Counted from the stretch's first letter, positions 52,732 through 61,931 are shown. The stretch is 64,000 bases of DNA from Halanaerobium hydrogeniformans (GCF_000166415.1 NC_014654.1:310001-374000); one strand, 5' to 3'. A program made the numbers and translations. Notes: generated from the sequence alone by a model not told the origin.

Positions 52732-53769
52732 GTGTCTTTTTTGCCAAATAATTATTTGATGGAAGTTAAAGATCTTTATATAGAATTTGAAAGATATGCC
52801 GGTAGGGCTAAAGTATTAAACGGGGTTAGCTTAAATATTTCAGCCGGTGAAAGGGTAGGACTGGTTGGAGAAAGTGGTTGTGGTAAATCCCTAACTGTTA
52901 AAACTATTATGGGTCTGCTGCCGGAAAAAAGAATAAAGGTATCAGGTAAGATAAAATATAAGGGTCAGGAAATACTGAAGGCTAATGATGCAATAAGAAA
53001 AAAGATAACCGGTAAAGAGATGGTTATGATTTTTCAGGACCCGATGACCTCATTGAACCCGGTATTTACGGTTGAAAAGCAGATGATGGAAAACATCTGG
53101 TGGAATTACTATCCTCAAAGCAATGGATTTTCTCTTTTTAAAAAGAAAAGCAAAAAGAAAAAAGCAGAACTTAAAGCCCTGATAGAAAAAACTTTAAATG
53201 AGGTAAGACTTTCTGATAGTGAAAGGATCCTTAACAGCTATCCTTTTCAATTAAGTGGTGGGATGAGACAGCGAGTATTGATCGCAATGGCTCTTGCCAG
53301 TCAGCCCAGCCTCTTAATTGCTGATGAACCTGGTACAGCTCTTGATGTTACAACTCAAAAGCAGATCGTTAAATTGCTTGATGATCTGATCAGGAAAAAA
53401 GGACTGGCAACATTGATGATCACCCATAATCTGGGTTTAGTTAGAGAAAATACAGATAAGGTCTATATTATGTATGGAGGTAATATTGTGGAAAGTGCAG
53501 CAACCGAAAAAATATTTTCAAATCCCCTCCATCCTTACACGAGAGGACTACTGGACTCTGTACCAAAATTAACGGCTGAAGGAGTCGGAAGTGGAATAGA
53601 AGGAACCGTTCCCAATTATTTTGAAGTAGGGGAAGGCTGTCGTTTTGAACCACGCTGCAGTTACAGGATCGAGAAATGCAAACTGCAGAGACCGGAACTC
53701 AAAGCAGAAGAGGATGGACATTTTGTAGCCTGTTTTAATCTGCCGGGAAAGGAAGAAAACAATGGCTGA
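52732..53769 (+). CDS. dipeptide-type ABC ATPase 1 (DppD-like)
   Basis: A 345-aa ATPase. Walker A GESGCGKSL, Q-loop IFQDPMTSLNP, signature LSGGMRQR, Walker B LLIADEPGTALD, H-loop ITHN. The C-terminal oligopeptide-type domain holds EGCRFEPRCSYRIEKCKLQR, with the cysteines that often bind an Fe-S cluster in this family. Start may be GTG 52732 or TTG 52741 relative to AAAGGA. It overlaps the second ATPase gene by eight bases. Confidence 0.92.
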   Translation: MSFLPNNYLMEVKDLYIEFERYAGRAKVLNGVSLNISAGERVGLVGESGCGKSLTVKTIMGLLPEKRIKVSGKIKYKGQEILKANDAIRKKITGKEMVMIFQDPMTSLNPVFTVEKQMMENIWWNYYPQSNGFSLFKKKSKKKKAELKALIEKTLNEVRLSDSERILNSYPFQLSGGMRQRVLIAMALASQPSLLIADEPGTALDVTTQKQIVKLLDDLIRKKGLATLMITHNLGLVRENTDKVYIMYGGNIVESAATEKIFSNPLHPYTRGLLDSVPKLTAEGVGSGIEGTVPNYFEVGEGCRFEPRCSYRIEKCKLQRPELKAEEDGHFVACFNLPGKEENNG

Positions 53770-54760
53770 AAAGATCTTAGAGGTTGAAAATCTCAAAAAA
53801 CACTTTGTGCTTGAAAAAGGCGTTTTTATTAAAAAAAATAAAATCATTAAGGCTGTAAATGATGTCAGTTTTTCTATCAATAAGGGTGAGATTTTTGGTC
53901 TGGTGGGAGAATCAGGTTCAGGCAAAAGTACGGTAGGTAACTGTATTGTCGGTCTATATAAACCAACTTCTGGTAAGATTTATTATAAATCAGAGCGGAT
54001 CGACCAAATTGCTTTACAGGAAAAAGAGACAAAAAAATATCGGGATGGAATTCAGATGGTTTTTCAGGATCCAACTTCTTCTTTAAATCCAAGGCGGACA
54101 GTTAGACAGATCTTAGAAGTTCCCTTAAAAAAATATAGAAAGATTAAGGGAAGAAAAAATTTGGATAGAGAGATTAAAAAACTGATTAAGATGGTTGAAT
54201 TATCACCCGGTAATATAAATAAATTTCCTCGTTCTTTAAGTGGTGGACAAAAACAGCGGGTCTCAATCGCCAGGGTTTTAGCCTGTGATCCTGAATTTAT
54301 AGTTTTAGATGAACCCACTTCTGCCCTTGATGTTTCGGTTCAGGCTAAGGTTATTAAAATCTTAAATGAACTAAGAAAAAACATGGAGCTATCCTACCTT
54401 TTTATTACCCATGATCTAAGTTTAATGAGGAATATAGCCGATCAGGTAATGGTTATGTATTTAGGTCAGGCATGTGAATTAGCCGACAATGAAAGTTTAT
54501 ATAATAATCCATCTCATCCTTATACTAGAACATTATTAAGTGCGATACCGGTTGTATCTGAAGCAGAAGAAAAACTCAAGCCAAAGGATACAGAGGTAGA
54601 GGGTGAGATTCCGAACCCAAGTAATATACCGGATGGATGCAGTTTTCATAATCGTTGTGATAAGGCTTTTGCCAAATGTAGTCAGCTTGAACCGGAATTT
54701 ATAGAAATAGCTCCCGGTCATTTTGTTAGATGTCATCTATATGCCAAAAGGGGTGAGTAA
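53762..54760 (+). CDS. dipeptide-type ABC ATPase 2 (DppF-like)
   Basis: A 332-aa ATPase, the partner of the previous one. Walker A GESGSGKST, Q-loop VFQDPTSSLNPRRT, signature LSGGQKQR, Walker B FIVLDEPTSALD, H-loop ITHDLS. The C-terminal Cys motif is GCSFHNRCDKAFAKC. It starts within the end of the DppD-like gene and is followed directly by the amidase, so transport and breakdown are in one transcript. Confidence 0.92.
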   Translation: MAEKILEVENLKKHFVLEKGVFIKKNKIIKAVNDVSFSINKGEIFGLVGESGSGKSTVGNCIVGLYKPTSGKIYYKSERIDQIALQEKETKKYRDGIQMVFQDPTSSLNPRRTVRQILEVPLKKYRKIKGRKNLDREIKKLIKMVELSPGNINKFPRSLSGGQKQRVSIARVLACDPEFIVLDEPTSALDVSVQAKVIKILNELRKNMELSYLFITHDLSLMRNIADQVMVMYLGQACELADNESLYNNPSHPYTRTLLSAIPVVSEAEEKLKPKDTEVEGEIPNPSNIPDGCSFHNRCDKAFAKCSQLEPEFIEIAPGHFVRCHLYAKRGE

Positions 54761-55574
54761 AATTAAGCAAAGAAAACTAAAACTTGCACTTGTCCAGTTA
54801 AAATGTGAATTAGGCAATTTAAAGTATAACAAAGATAAAATTTTAGAACATCTAGGTAATGCAAAGGCCGAGGGGGCTGATATTGTCTGTCTACCTGAGC
54901 TTGCTACTACCGGCTATAATCTTGAACTTATGGGAAACGATATTTATGATTTAAGTGTTGGGCTAGATGATGATTATTTAAAATATTTTTGTAATTTTGC
55001 CAAAGAGCAAAAAATAAATATAATTTTACCCCTATCTTTAAAAGAGGAAAATGGAGATATATACAATACCGCCTTAGTTATCAACAGACAGGGGGAAATC
55101 ATCGGTAGATATGATAAAGCCCATCTTTTTTTACATGAAAAGAGATTTTATAACTCCGGAGAAAGTTATCATATTTTTGAACTTGAGGGAGTAAAATTCG
55201 GGATCATAATTTGTTATGATCTAGGTTTTCCGGAAGCAGCAAGAAAAATGGCCCTACAGGGAGCAAAAATATTATTTGTGCCTTCAGCCTGGAGAATTCA
55301 GGATATAGGTATCTGGGATTTAAACACCAGACAGCGGGCTTTAGAAAACAATTTATTTTTATGTGGGGTTAACAGGGTTGGTTCGGAGGAAGACCTCTAT
55401 TTATTCGGGGGAAGCAGGGTTGTAAATCCCCATGGTCAGATTACAGCCAGCGCCTCTCAGGGAAATGAAGAGGTACTAATCACTGAGATAGACCTTGAAG
55501 AAGTTGAAAAAGCCAGAGATTATTATCAGTATTTATTTGCAAGAAGAAAAGATTTAGATGAGGATCTGAGCTAA
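54753..55574 (+). CDS. nitrilase-superfamily carbon-nitrogen hydrolase
   Basis: A roughly 273-aa amidase with the Glu-Lys-Cys triad: CLPELATTGYN (Glu), GRYDKAHLFLHE (Lys) and IICYDLGFPE (Cys). It should cleave an amide or carbamoyl C-N bond, for example an N-carbamoyl amino acid or omega-amide. The start is uncertain: GTG 54753 overlaps the AAGGGG site, ATG 54741 precedes it, and ATT 54762 is spaced ideally just after the stop of the ATPase gene. Its place at the end of the PucR/racemase/DUF1177/ABC cluster suggests that it attacks the imported compound. Confidence 0.88.
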   Translation: MSKIKQRKLKLALVQLKCELGNLKYNKDKILEHLGNAKAEGADIVCLPELATTGYNLELMGNDIYDLSVGLDDDYLKYFCNFAKEQKINIILPLSLKEENGDIYNTALVINRQGEIIGRYDKAHLFLHEKRFYNSGESYHIFELEGVKFGIIICYDLGFPEAARKMALQGAKILFVPSAWRIQDIGIWDLNTRQRALENNLFLCGVNRVGSEEDLYLFGGSRVVNPHGQITASASQGNEEVLITEIDLEEVEKARDYYQYLFARRKDLDEDLS

Positions 55575-55650
55575 GCATAGCTTAGAGTTTTAGAGCATTA
55601 ATGTTGATGGGTTAAGATCTCAAAACTGGATAATGATATAAGAACATCAA

Positions 55651-55680
55651 AACCCGGCTCTGTCGGGTTTTTTCTTTTTT
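55651..55680 (+). terminator. terminator after the amidase gene
   Basis: AACCCG/CGGGTT with a GCTCTGT loop, followed by TTTTC and TTTTTT. It ends the long transport/catabolic unit. Confidence 0.82.
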
Positions 55681-55785
55681 AAAGCAAATAATTTTAAAAA
55701 GATTTCTAGCAGGAAAAAAGGATTTAGAAAGTAAATAATTAATTATATAATAAGAAGTTGTGATTAAATTAAAGGAGTTGATTTT

Positions 55786-56220
55786 ATGCAGTATCCAGAA
55801 GTGGTGGTTGGAGCGGTTATTTTAAACCCTGATGATGAGGTGTTAATCTGTCGTTCAACAAAATGGAATAATAAATATATAATACCAGGTGGTCATGTTG
55901 AACTGGGAGAGGGGATGGAGGAAGCTTTAATAAGAGAGGTAAAAGAAGAAACCGGGCTGGATGTTCATTCAATAGAGCTGCTTAGCCTCAAAGATAGCCT
56001 GCAGAGTAAAGACCTGGATAAGCATTTTATATTTATCGATTATCTCTGTAGGACCGATTCTTATCAGGTAACTTTAAATGATGAAGCCGACCTCTATGAG
56101 TGGGTGGATTTAAATGAAATAGAGAAATATGATCTAGGTCAATTTGTTAATTCATTATTAATTGAGCTTCGGGATAAAAATGATCCGGCCCATAAGACCT
56201 CTATATTTTACGGTTATTAA
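55786..56220 (+). CDS. Nudix hydrolase
   Basis: A 144-aa hydrolase of nucleoside-diphosphate-linked compounds. The full Nudix box is present: GGHVELGEGMEEALIREV continuing KEETG (Gx5Ex7REUxEExGU), at about residues 35-58. Substrate unknown. A single gene with AAAGGAG site, between two terminator/promoter regions; no partner is indicated. Confidence 0.9.
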   Translation: MQYPEVVVGAVILNPDDEVLICRSTKWNNKYIIPGGHVELGEGMEEALIREVKEETGLDVHSIELLSLKDSLQSKDLDKHFIFIDYLCRTDSYQVTLNDEADLYEWVDLNEIEKYDLGQFVNSLLIELRDKNDPAHKTSIFYGY

Positions 56221-56375
56221 TTAACAAAATAATTAAAATATTAAATTAATTAAAGGAAATTATTTTCAAATCATTAATTATAATAATAAGAGCAAAATTA
56301 AATTGGTGTAGGTTTAAACTCCGTCTTAAGACTTTATTGCTTTAAAATTATAAAATCAGCAGTGGAGGGATGATT

Positions 56376-57602
56376 ATGAAAAAAAGAAATTGTTTGCTTG
56401 GACAATCAGGTGGACCTACAGCAGTAATTAATTCCAGTTATAGAGGTATTCTCGACCAGGTAAAAAAATCAGCAGATTTAGATAGGATTTATGCGATGAG
56501 GTTCGGTTTGCAGGGTCTTCTAGCAGGGAAATATTTTGATCTTACAGAAAAAAGTGAAAAGGAATTAGAATTATTACAGAACACCCCATCTACCGTAATC
56601 GGTACTTCCAGGTATAAGATCGATCATTATGATGAAAATGAAGAGGATTATATTAAGTTTTTTAACTTTTTAGAAGAGCATCAAATAGCTTATGTGTTTT
56701 ATGTTGGTGGTAATGATTCGATGGATACTGTAGCAAAGTTGACCAGTTATGCTGAAGAAAAAGGAATTGATGTTAGGATAATGGGTATCCCCAAAACAAT
56801 TGATAATGATATAGTAATAACAGACCACTGTCCTGGCTTTGGTAGTGCAGCCAAATATATTGCAACTTCCGTTATGGAAATTGCCAGAGACAGCAGGGTC
56901 TATGATCTTAAAAACGTTCATATCATCGAAACAATGGGCCGCAGTAGTGGCTGGCTGGCAGCTGCAAGTATTTTAGCAGCCAACGAAAAATTATATGCTC
57001 CAGATTTTATCTATCTACCTGAGGCAGTATTTAGCATCGATAAGTTCTTTGCAGATGTTGAAAAGAAAATGAAAGAACAGAAGGCGATAACAGTCGTTGT
57101 ATCAGAGGGTATCAAAGATAAAAATGGAGAATATATTTCGGCAGGTAAAAGTACCGCCCATGATCAGTTTGGGCATAAAAAACTTGGTGGAGCAGCTTAT
57201 ACTTTAAAACCTATTATAAAAGAGAATCTCTGTAATCGGGTTAAGGCAATCAAGTTTGATGTTATGCAGAGGGCAGCAGCCCACTGTGCTTCTGGTAGAG
57301 ATATAGTGGAAGCCTATCAGGTTGGTGCAGAAGCTGTAAAAGCTGCTCTGGCTGGTGAAACCGGTAAAATGACAGCAATTAAAAGAATCTCCAATGATCC
57401 CTACCAGGTAGAGATAATAAAAGTTGAGGCTGAGAAAGTAGCCAATCAGGTAAAATTAGTGCCTGATAAATGGATTAATGAAGATCATAATGGGGTAACA
57501 GAAGGATTTAAAGATTATGTTTTACCCTTAATTCAAGGTGATATAGATATGGAGACAGAGAACTCATTACCTGTATTTTCAGAACTGGAAACTGGGCAAT
57601 AA
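56376..57602 (+). CDS. pfp: 6-phosphofructokinase, PPi-dependent type
   Basis: A 408-aa enzyme that phosphorylates fructose 6-phosphate. GGNDSMDT near residue 108 has Asp where ATP enzymes have Gly, and MGIPKTIDND near 132 has Lys where ATP enzymes have Gly (PGTIDND); both mark use of pyrophosphate, which makes the step reversible. GRSSGWLAA near 190 is also typical. ATG 56376 is better spaced from GGAGGG than ATG 56370. It precedes a class I fructose-bisphosphate aldolase gene, the next glycolytic step. Confidence 0.88.
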   Translation: MKKRNCLLGQSGGPTAVINSSYRGILDQVKKSADLDRIYAMRFGLQGLLAGKYFDLTEKSEKELELLQNTPSTVIGTSRYKIDHYDENEEDYIKFFNFLEEHQIAYVFYVGGNDSMDTVAKLTSYAEEKGIDVRIMGIPKTIDNDIVITDHCPGFGSAAKYIATSVMEIARDSRVYDLKNVHIIETMGRSSGWLAAASILAANEKLYAPDFIYLPEAVFSIDKFFADVEKKMKEQKAITVVVSEGIKDKNGEYISAGKSTAHDQFGHKKLGGAAYTLKPIIKENLCNRVKAIKFDVMQRAAAHCASGRDIVEAYQVGAEAVKAALAGETGKMTAIKRISNDPYQVEIIKVEAEKVANQVKLVPDKWINEDHNGVTEGFKDYVLPLIQGDIDMETENSLPVFSELETGQ

Positions 57603-57618
57603 ATGCAAATTGTGAAGT

Positions 57619-57647
57619 TTGTAATTAAGCCTGATCTTTAATATAAT
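57619..57647 (+). promoter_or_regulatory. promoter of aldolase gene 1
   Basis: TTGTAA (57619-57624), 17-base spacer, TATAAT (57642-57647) followed by G. The second aldolase gene has the same boxes and spacing at 60937-60965. Confidence 0.7.
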
Positions 57648-57697
57648 GTAAATAAGACAAGCAAAACTTTGGGGGATTTAGTCAAAGGGGGGTATTT

Positions 57698-58585
57698 ATG
57701 AATAAAAAGCAGTTTGAAGTAATGAAAAATGAGGATGGTTTTATTGCGGCTTTAGATCAGAGTGGTGGTAGTACTCCCGGTGCTTTAGAAGGTTATGGAA
57801 TTCCAGAATCTGAATATGAGAACAGAGACGAGATGTTCGAGCTTATTCATCAAATGCGGACAAGAGTTATTACGAGCCCTGTCTTTAGTTCTGGCTATAT
57901 TATAGGGGCAATTCTTTTCAAACACACTATGCGAAACAAGATGGAAGGAAAATATACAGCAGATTATCTCTGGGAAGATAAAGGAATAGTTCCCATTTTG
58001 AAAGTTGACGAGGGTAAAGAAGAAATAAAAAACGGTGTTCAGCTGATGAAGAAGATGACAGAGCTCGATGATTTGCTCAAAGAGGCCGAAAAGCACAATG
58101 TTTTTGCTACAAAAATGCGTTCTGTAATCCATGAAGCAAATCAAGCTGGGATTAAAGAAATAGTTGCACAGCAGTTTGAGTACGGTAAAAAAATAGCTGC
58201 AGCTGGTTTTGTTCCAATTTTGGAGCCTGAAATCAATATTCACAGTGAAGATAAAGCTGAATGTGAAAAGATAATGAAAGAAGAGATAATCAAAAATCTG
58301 GCGGAACTAGATGATGACGAGATAATCATGTTTAAACTTACCCTACCTGAAGAAGCTGATTTTTATCAGGAATTGATCGAAGACCCTAATGTTTTAAGGG
58401 TAGCTGCTTTATCTGGAGGTTACAGCAGAGATGAGGCAACAACTAAACTCGCTAATAATAACAAAATGATAGCTAGTTTTTCCAGGGCACTACTGCAGGA
58501 TCTCCATGTTGAGCAAACAGATGAACAGTTCAATATAGCGATGAAGGATGCAGTAATGGAGATTTATCAAGCTTCAATAACTTAA
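57698..58585 (+). CDS. fda: fructose-bisphosphate aldolase class I, paralog 1
   Basis: A 295-aa Schiff-base aldolase of the bacterial Fda type (staphylococcal group). It begins MNKKQFEVMKNEDGFIAALD and continues QSGGSTPGALEGYGI, the family N-terminus. The Lys in IIMFKLTLPEEADFY is the probable Schiff-base residue by analogy with other class I aldolases. It follows the PPi-PFK gene behind its own promoter. Closely related to the gene at 61016. Confidence 0.9.
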   Translation: MNKKQFEVMKNEDGFIAALDQSGGSTPGALEGYGIPESEYENRDEMFELIHQMRTRVITSPVFSSGYIIGAILFKHTMRNKMEGKYTADYLWEDKGIVPILKVDEGKEEIKNGVQLMKKMTELDDLLKEAEKHNVFATKMRSVIHEANQAGIKEIVAQQFEYGKKIAAAGFVPILEPEINIHSEDKAECEKIMKEEIIKNLAELDDDEIIMFKLTLPEEADFYQELIEDPNVLRVAALSGGYSRDEATTKLANNNKMIASFSRALLQDLHVEQTDEQFNIAMKDAVMEIYQASIT

Positions 58586-58624
58586 AAATTTAAAGAAATA
58601 AATAGCTGGATCGCTCAAATTATT

Positions 58625-58652
58625 GCCTGACATTTTGTCAGGCTTTCTTTTT
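58625..58652 (+). terminator. terminator after aldolase gene 1
   Basis: GCCTGACA/TGTCAGGC, an 8-bp perfect stem with a TTT loop, followed by TTTCTTTTT. Confidence 0.85.
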
Positions 58653-58792
58653 GTTTACTCATAAGTAGATAAAGGTTGTAAAAAGTGTTAAGTTAAGTTT
58701 AGACTTTCCCTTTCATATGATATAATCTAATTGAAATTTTAGCTAAGCTAGAGATTTGAAATTATTTAAGCGATATAAATGGGGGATAAATA

Positions 58793-59551
58793 TTGAAAAA
58801 CAAGCTAAAGAAAATAGTCAAAGAATATATTTCAGAATATCAAAGTGACTCAGATATTAAAAGTTCCTGGAGAGAACCACTGCTTGAATTTGCAGCAGCA
58901 GATGACCCTTTATTTGAAGATTTTAAAAAAATCATCAGTCCCAGTCATGTTTTACCGGAAGATATACTATCTGGTGCAAAAACTGTTTTAGCCTATTTTA
59001 TACCTTTTAGCAAAGAAATTGTTAATTCTAATTTAACTGGAGAATACAGCTCAAGAGAATGGGCGGTTGCTTATGTAGAAACAAACCAGTTAATTGCAGA
59101 TTTAAATCAGCATCTAAAGAAAAAACTGGCTGAAAAAGGCTGGCAGGTAAGCAGCATTCCAGCTACCCATCACTTTGATAAAGAACGTTTGATTAGTGAC
59201 TGGTCTCACCGCCATGCTGCTTATGCTGCAGGATTAGCTAAATTTGGCATCAACAATATGTTGATTACCGAGAAGGGATGTGCAGGTCGAGTAGGAACCC
59301 TGATCACTGATTTAAAAATAGAGCCATCACAGCCGATAGATAAAGAACTTTGCTTAAATAAGGCGGGGGAAAACTGTCAAAAGTGTGTTGACAACTGTGT
59401 TAATGATTCACTGAAGGTAGATTCTTTTGCCCGTTTTAAGTGTTATGAGCAGCTTTTGAAAAATGATCAATTTTTTTCAGAGCTGGGTCTAACAGATGTC
59501 TGTGGAAAATGTTCGGTTGGTCTACCCTGTTCTTTTAGAGCACCACTTTAA
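58793..59551 (+). CDS. QueG-like iron-sulfur protein
   Basis: A 252-aa protein related to the double-cluster ferredoxin part of epoxyqueuosine reductase. AAYAAGLAKFGINNMLITEK resembles the QueG pattern (AGLG..G.n...I....G), and the Cys spacing in CLNKAGENCQKCVDNCVND plus DVCGKCSVGLPC can hold two [4Fe-4S] clusters. It is shorter than QueG (about 380 aa) and lacks its N-terminal catalytic features as far as I can see, so the substrate is open. TTG start after GGGGGAT. Nearly joined to the HhH gene. Confidence 0.72.
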   Translation: MKNKLKKIVKEYISEYQSDSDIKSSWREPLLEFAAADDPLFEDFKKIISPSHVLPEDILSGAKTVLAYFIPFSKEIVNSNLTGEYSSREWAVAYVETNQLIADLNQHLKKKLAEKGWQVSSIPATHHFDKERLISDWSHRHAAYAAGLAKFGINNMLITEKGCAGRVGTLITDLKIEPSQPIDKELCLNKAGENCQKCVDNCVNDSLKVDSFARFKCYEQLLKNDQFFSELGLTDVCGKCSVGLPCSFRAPL

Positions 59552-59557
59552 AAAGGA

Positions 59558-60094
59558 GTGAAAATAATTAAAACAATAGATTATGAAAAATACTTAAAAG
59601 AATATGATAATACCTCAGGCCTTTACCCAGGAGCCCTTGCTGAACTGGGCGAAAAATATCATCAGAAGTCTTATCTGAGTCGGGAAGAACTTTATGAGCT
59701 GGCCCATTTAAATTCTACCAGAAGTTCCTATCATGTTAAAAAGAATCCAGAAGACAGGGTGGAAAAGTTAACCGGGATAGCCTATCAGATTGATGATACC
59801 TTTGCCAGACTGGCTTTATACAGCAGTTTAATGGGAATTGGGATTCCAACTGCTTCAGCAATTTTAACCTCATTAGATCCTGAAAACCACTGTGTAATCG
59901 ATACAAGGGTCTGGGCAACACTCTGGAGGCTAGGCTACTTTGAAAAGGAAAAAGAAAGTTTTAAAGCAGATGATTATCTAAAGATAATCGATATTGTTCG
60001 CAAAATGGCGGCAGAATCTAAGTATAATTCAGCACAAGTTGGCTATGCACTATTTGCCTATGATGTTGTTCATCGAGAAGGAAACCTACACTAA
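59558..60094 (+). CDS. HhH-type protein, DNA glycosylase-like fold
   Basis: A roughly 178-aa protein. LMGIGIPTASAILTSLDPEN followed by HCVIDTRVWATLWRLGYF matches the helix-hairpin-helix and Asp motif region seen in HhH-GPD DNA glycosylases and small relatives. The full enzyme fold would be unusually small, so base-excision activity is not certain. GTG 59558 overlaps AAGGAG; ATT 59567, eight bases after it, is the better-spaced start. It lies seven bases after the QueG-like gene. Confidence 0.62.
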   Translation: MKIIKTIDYEKYLKEYDNTSGLYPGALAELGEKYHQKSYLSREELYELAHLNSTRSSYHVKKNPEDRVEKLTGIAYQIDDTFARLALYSSLMGIGIPTASAILTSLDPENHCVIDTRVWATLWRLGYFEKEKESFKADDYLKIIDIVRKMAAESKYNSAQVGYALFAYDVVHREGNLH

Positions 60095-60110
60095 AAGGGA
60101 GTGTGAGAGC

Positions 60111-60902
60111 ATGGATTTAGCAATCAGCGGCAATTCAGCAATAGTTATCGCCTCAAGCAGTGGCCTGGGTAAGGCAGCAGCAGAATCACTGCTTAAAGAA
60201 GGAGTCAGTGTGATAATCAACGGTAGGGATGAAAAGCGGCTTCAAGAAAGTGCAGATGAGTTAAAAAAACTTCAGGCTGGTAGAGTAATTGCAGTTCAGG
60301 GTGATATCACCAAAAAAGAAGATCTTAAAAAAATTGTGCAGACAGCAGTTGATGAATACGGGAGAATTGACCACCTTGTTACTTCAGCTGGTGGACCACC
60401 TTCTCTTTCTTTTCTGGACTCTGAGGAAGAAGACTGGTATTATGCATTTGACCTCTTATTGATGAGTGTTGTAAGACTTGTTAAAGAAGCATTTCCCTAT
60501 CTAAAAAAAGATGGTGGGGGAACAATAGTAAATATCACCTCAATCAGTGTTAAAGAGGCGATTAATGACCTGGTACTCTCAAATTCTGTTAGAATGGCTG
60601 TGATAGGTTTAATGAAAACCCTCTCAAAAGAGTTGGCACCAGAGCTTAGGGCTAATGCTGTTTTGTCCGGTTTTCATGAAACTAAAAGGGTTCAGGATCT
60701 TTTTGAAAAACAGATTGCAGATGGTAAGTTCCAGAGTTATGAGCAAGCTTTAGATTCAAAAAGAAAAAACATACCTCTGCAAAAAATAGGATCACCTGCT
60801 GAGTTAGGTGATTTGATAGCATTTTTATCTTCGCCAAAATCAAGCTATATTAATGGTAGCTCGATCGTGATTGATGGAGGTTCCAGTGCTTCTAATCTTT
60901 AA
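60111..60902 (+). CDS. SDR-family oxidoreductase lacking the YxxxK motif
   Basis: A 263-aa protein. The ATG at 60111 follows GGGAG. The Rossmann start is AIVIASSSGLGKAAAESLLK, and HLVTSAGGPPSLSF stands for NNAG. The expected catalytic Tyr-x-x-x-Lys is replaced: NITSISVKEAINDLVLSNSV runs into RMAVIGLMKTLSKEL. Related SDRs with SN..R in this place form a known atypical group with poorly defined substrates. The C-terminal GSSIVIDGGSSASNL is normal. It ends the three-gene run between the two aldolase genes. Confidence 0.82.
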   Translation: MDLAISGNSAIVIASSSGLGKAAAESLLKEGVSVIINGRDEKRLQESADELKKLQAGRVIAVQGDITKKEDLKKIVQTAVDEYGRIDHLVTSAGGPPSLSFLDSEEEDWYYAFDLLLMSVVRLVKEAFPYLKKDGGGTIVNITSISVKEAINDLVLSNSVRMAVIGLMKTLSKELAPELRANAVLSGFHETKRVQDLFEKQIADGKFQSYEQALDSKRKNIPLQKIGSPAELGDLIAFLSSPKSSYINGSSIVIDGGSSASNL

Positions 60903-60936
60903 AAATTTAACAAATGATAAAAATTCTTAATAGTGT

Positions 60937-60965
60937 TTGTAATTTTGTCTGGATAATTATATAAT
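60937..60965 (+). promoter_or_regulatory. promoter of aldolase gene 2
   Basis: TTGTAA (60937-60942), 17-base spacer, TATAAT (60960-60965) followed by G, the same arrangement as for aldolase gene 1. Confidence 0.7.
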
Positions 60966-61015
60966 GAAAATTAGAATATTAATTTGAGAAATATTAACAA
61001 ATGGGGTGTATATTA

Positions 61016-61903
61016 ATGAATAAAAAACAGTTCGAATTTATGATGAATGGTAGAGGATTTATTGCAGCTCTTGATCAGAGTGGTGGTAGTACACCCGGTG
61101 CTCTTGAAGGTTATGGAATATCAGAAGATGAATATGAAGGTGAAGAAGAGATGTTTGATCTTATTCATCAAATGCGGACACGGGTAATAAGCAGTCCTGC
61201 TTTTACTTCCAAAAAAATACTGGGAGCAATTTTGTTTAAAGAAACCATGGAACGCTCTATGGAAGGAATGCCGACCGGAGATTATCTCTGGGAAGAAAAA
61301 GGTGTTATTCCCTTCCTTAAAGTAGACCAGGGTAAAGAGGAAACTGAAGATGGGGTTCAACTGATGAAAGAGATGACCGAGCTAGATCAGCTGCTCGAAA
61401 GAGCGAAAGAAAACAATATTTTCGGTACCAAGATGCGCTCTGTTATCCATAGTGCAAACCCAAAAGGCATTAAAAAAATAGTTGAGCAGCAGTTTGAATA
61501 TGGTAAAAGAATAGTTGAGGCTGGATTTATTCCCATCTTAGAACCAGAGGTTAATATCGATATCGATGATAAAGCAGAAGCTGAAGAAATCTTAAAAGAT
61601 GAGATTTTAAAACAGCTGGAAAAACTTGAATCAGATAAAATTTTCATGTTCAAACTTTCAATTCCAGATCAACCTGATTTTTATACAGAATTAATAGAAC
61701 ATCCACAGGTACTAAGAGTTGTAGCTCTTTCTGGTGGTTACAGTCAGCAGGAAGCTGTTGATAAACTAAGTGAAAATCACGGTTTAATCGCCAGTTTCTC
61801 AAGAGCGCTGCTCCAGGATCTACAGGTTGAGCAGAGTGATGAAGAATTTGATGAGGTCTTAAAAGATGCGGTTGATAAAATATATCAGGCTTCAATAACT
61901 TAA
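61016..61903 (+). CDS. fda: fructose-bisphosphate aldolase class I, paralog 2
   Basis: A 295-aa paralog of the gene at 57698. It begins MNKKQFEFMMNGRGFIAALD and ends in the same IYQASIT. The likely Schiff-base Lys is in IFMFKLSIPDQPDFY. ATG 61016 follows GGGGTG. Both copies look intact, so the cell has two class I aldolases; differing regulation or substrate is possible, but the promoters are alike. Confidence 0.9.
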   Translation: MNKKQFEFMMNGRGFIAALDQSGGSTPGALEGYGISEDEYEGEEEMFDLIHQMRTRVISSPAFTSKKILGAILFKETMERSMEGMPTGDYLWEEKGVIPFLKVDQGKEETEDGVQLMKEMTELDQLLERAKENNIFGTKMRSVIHSANPKGIKKIVEQQFEYGKRIVEAGFIPILEPEVNIDIDDKAEAEEILKDEILKQLEKLESDKIFMFKLSIPDQPDFYTELIEHPQVLRVVALSGGYSQQEAVDKLSENHGLIASFSRALLQDLQVEQSDEEFDEVLKDAVDKIYQASIT

Positions 61904-61931
61904 TTAAAACTTAAGTAGAATTATAATTACT

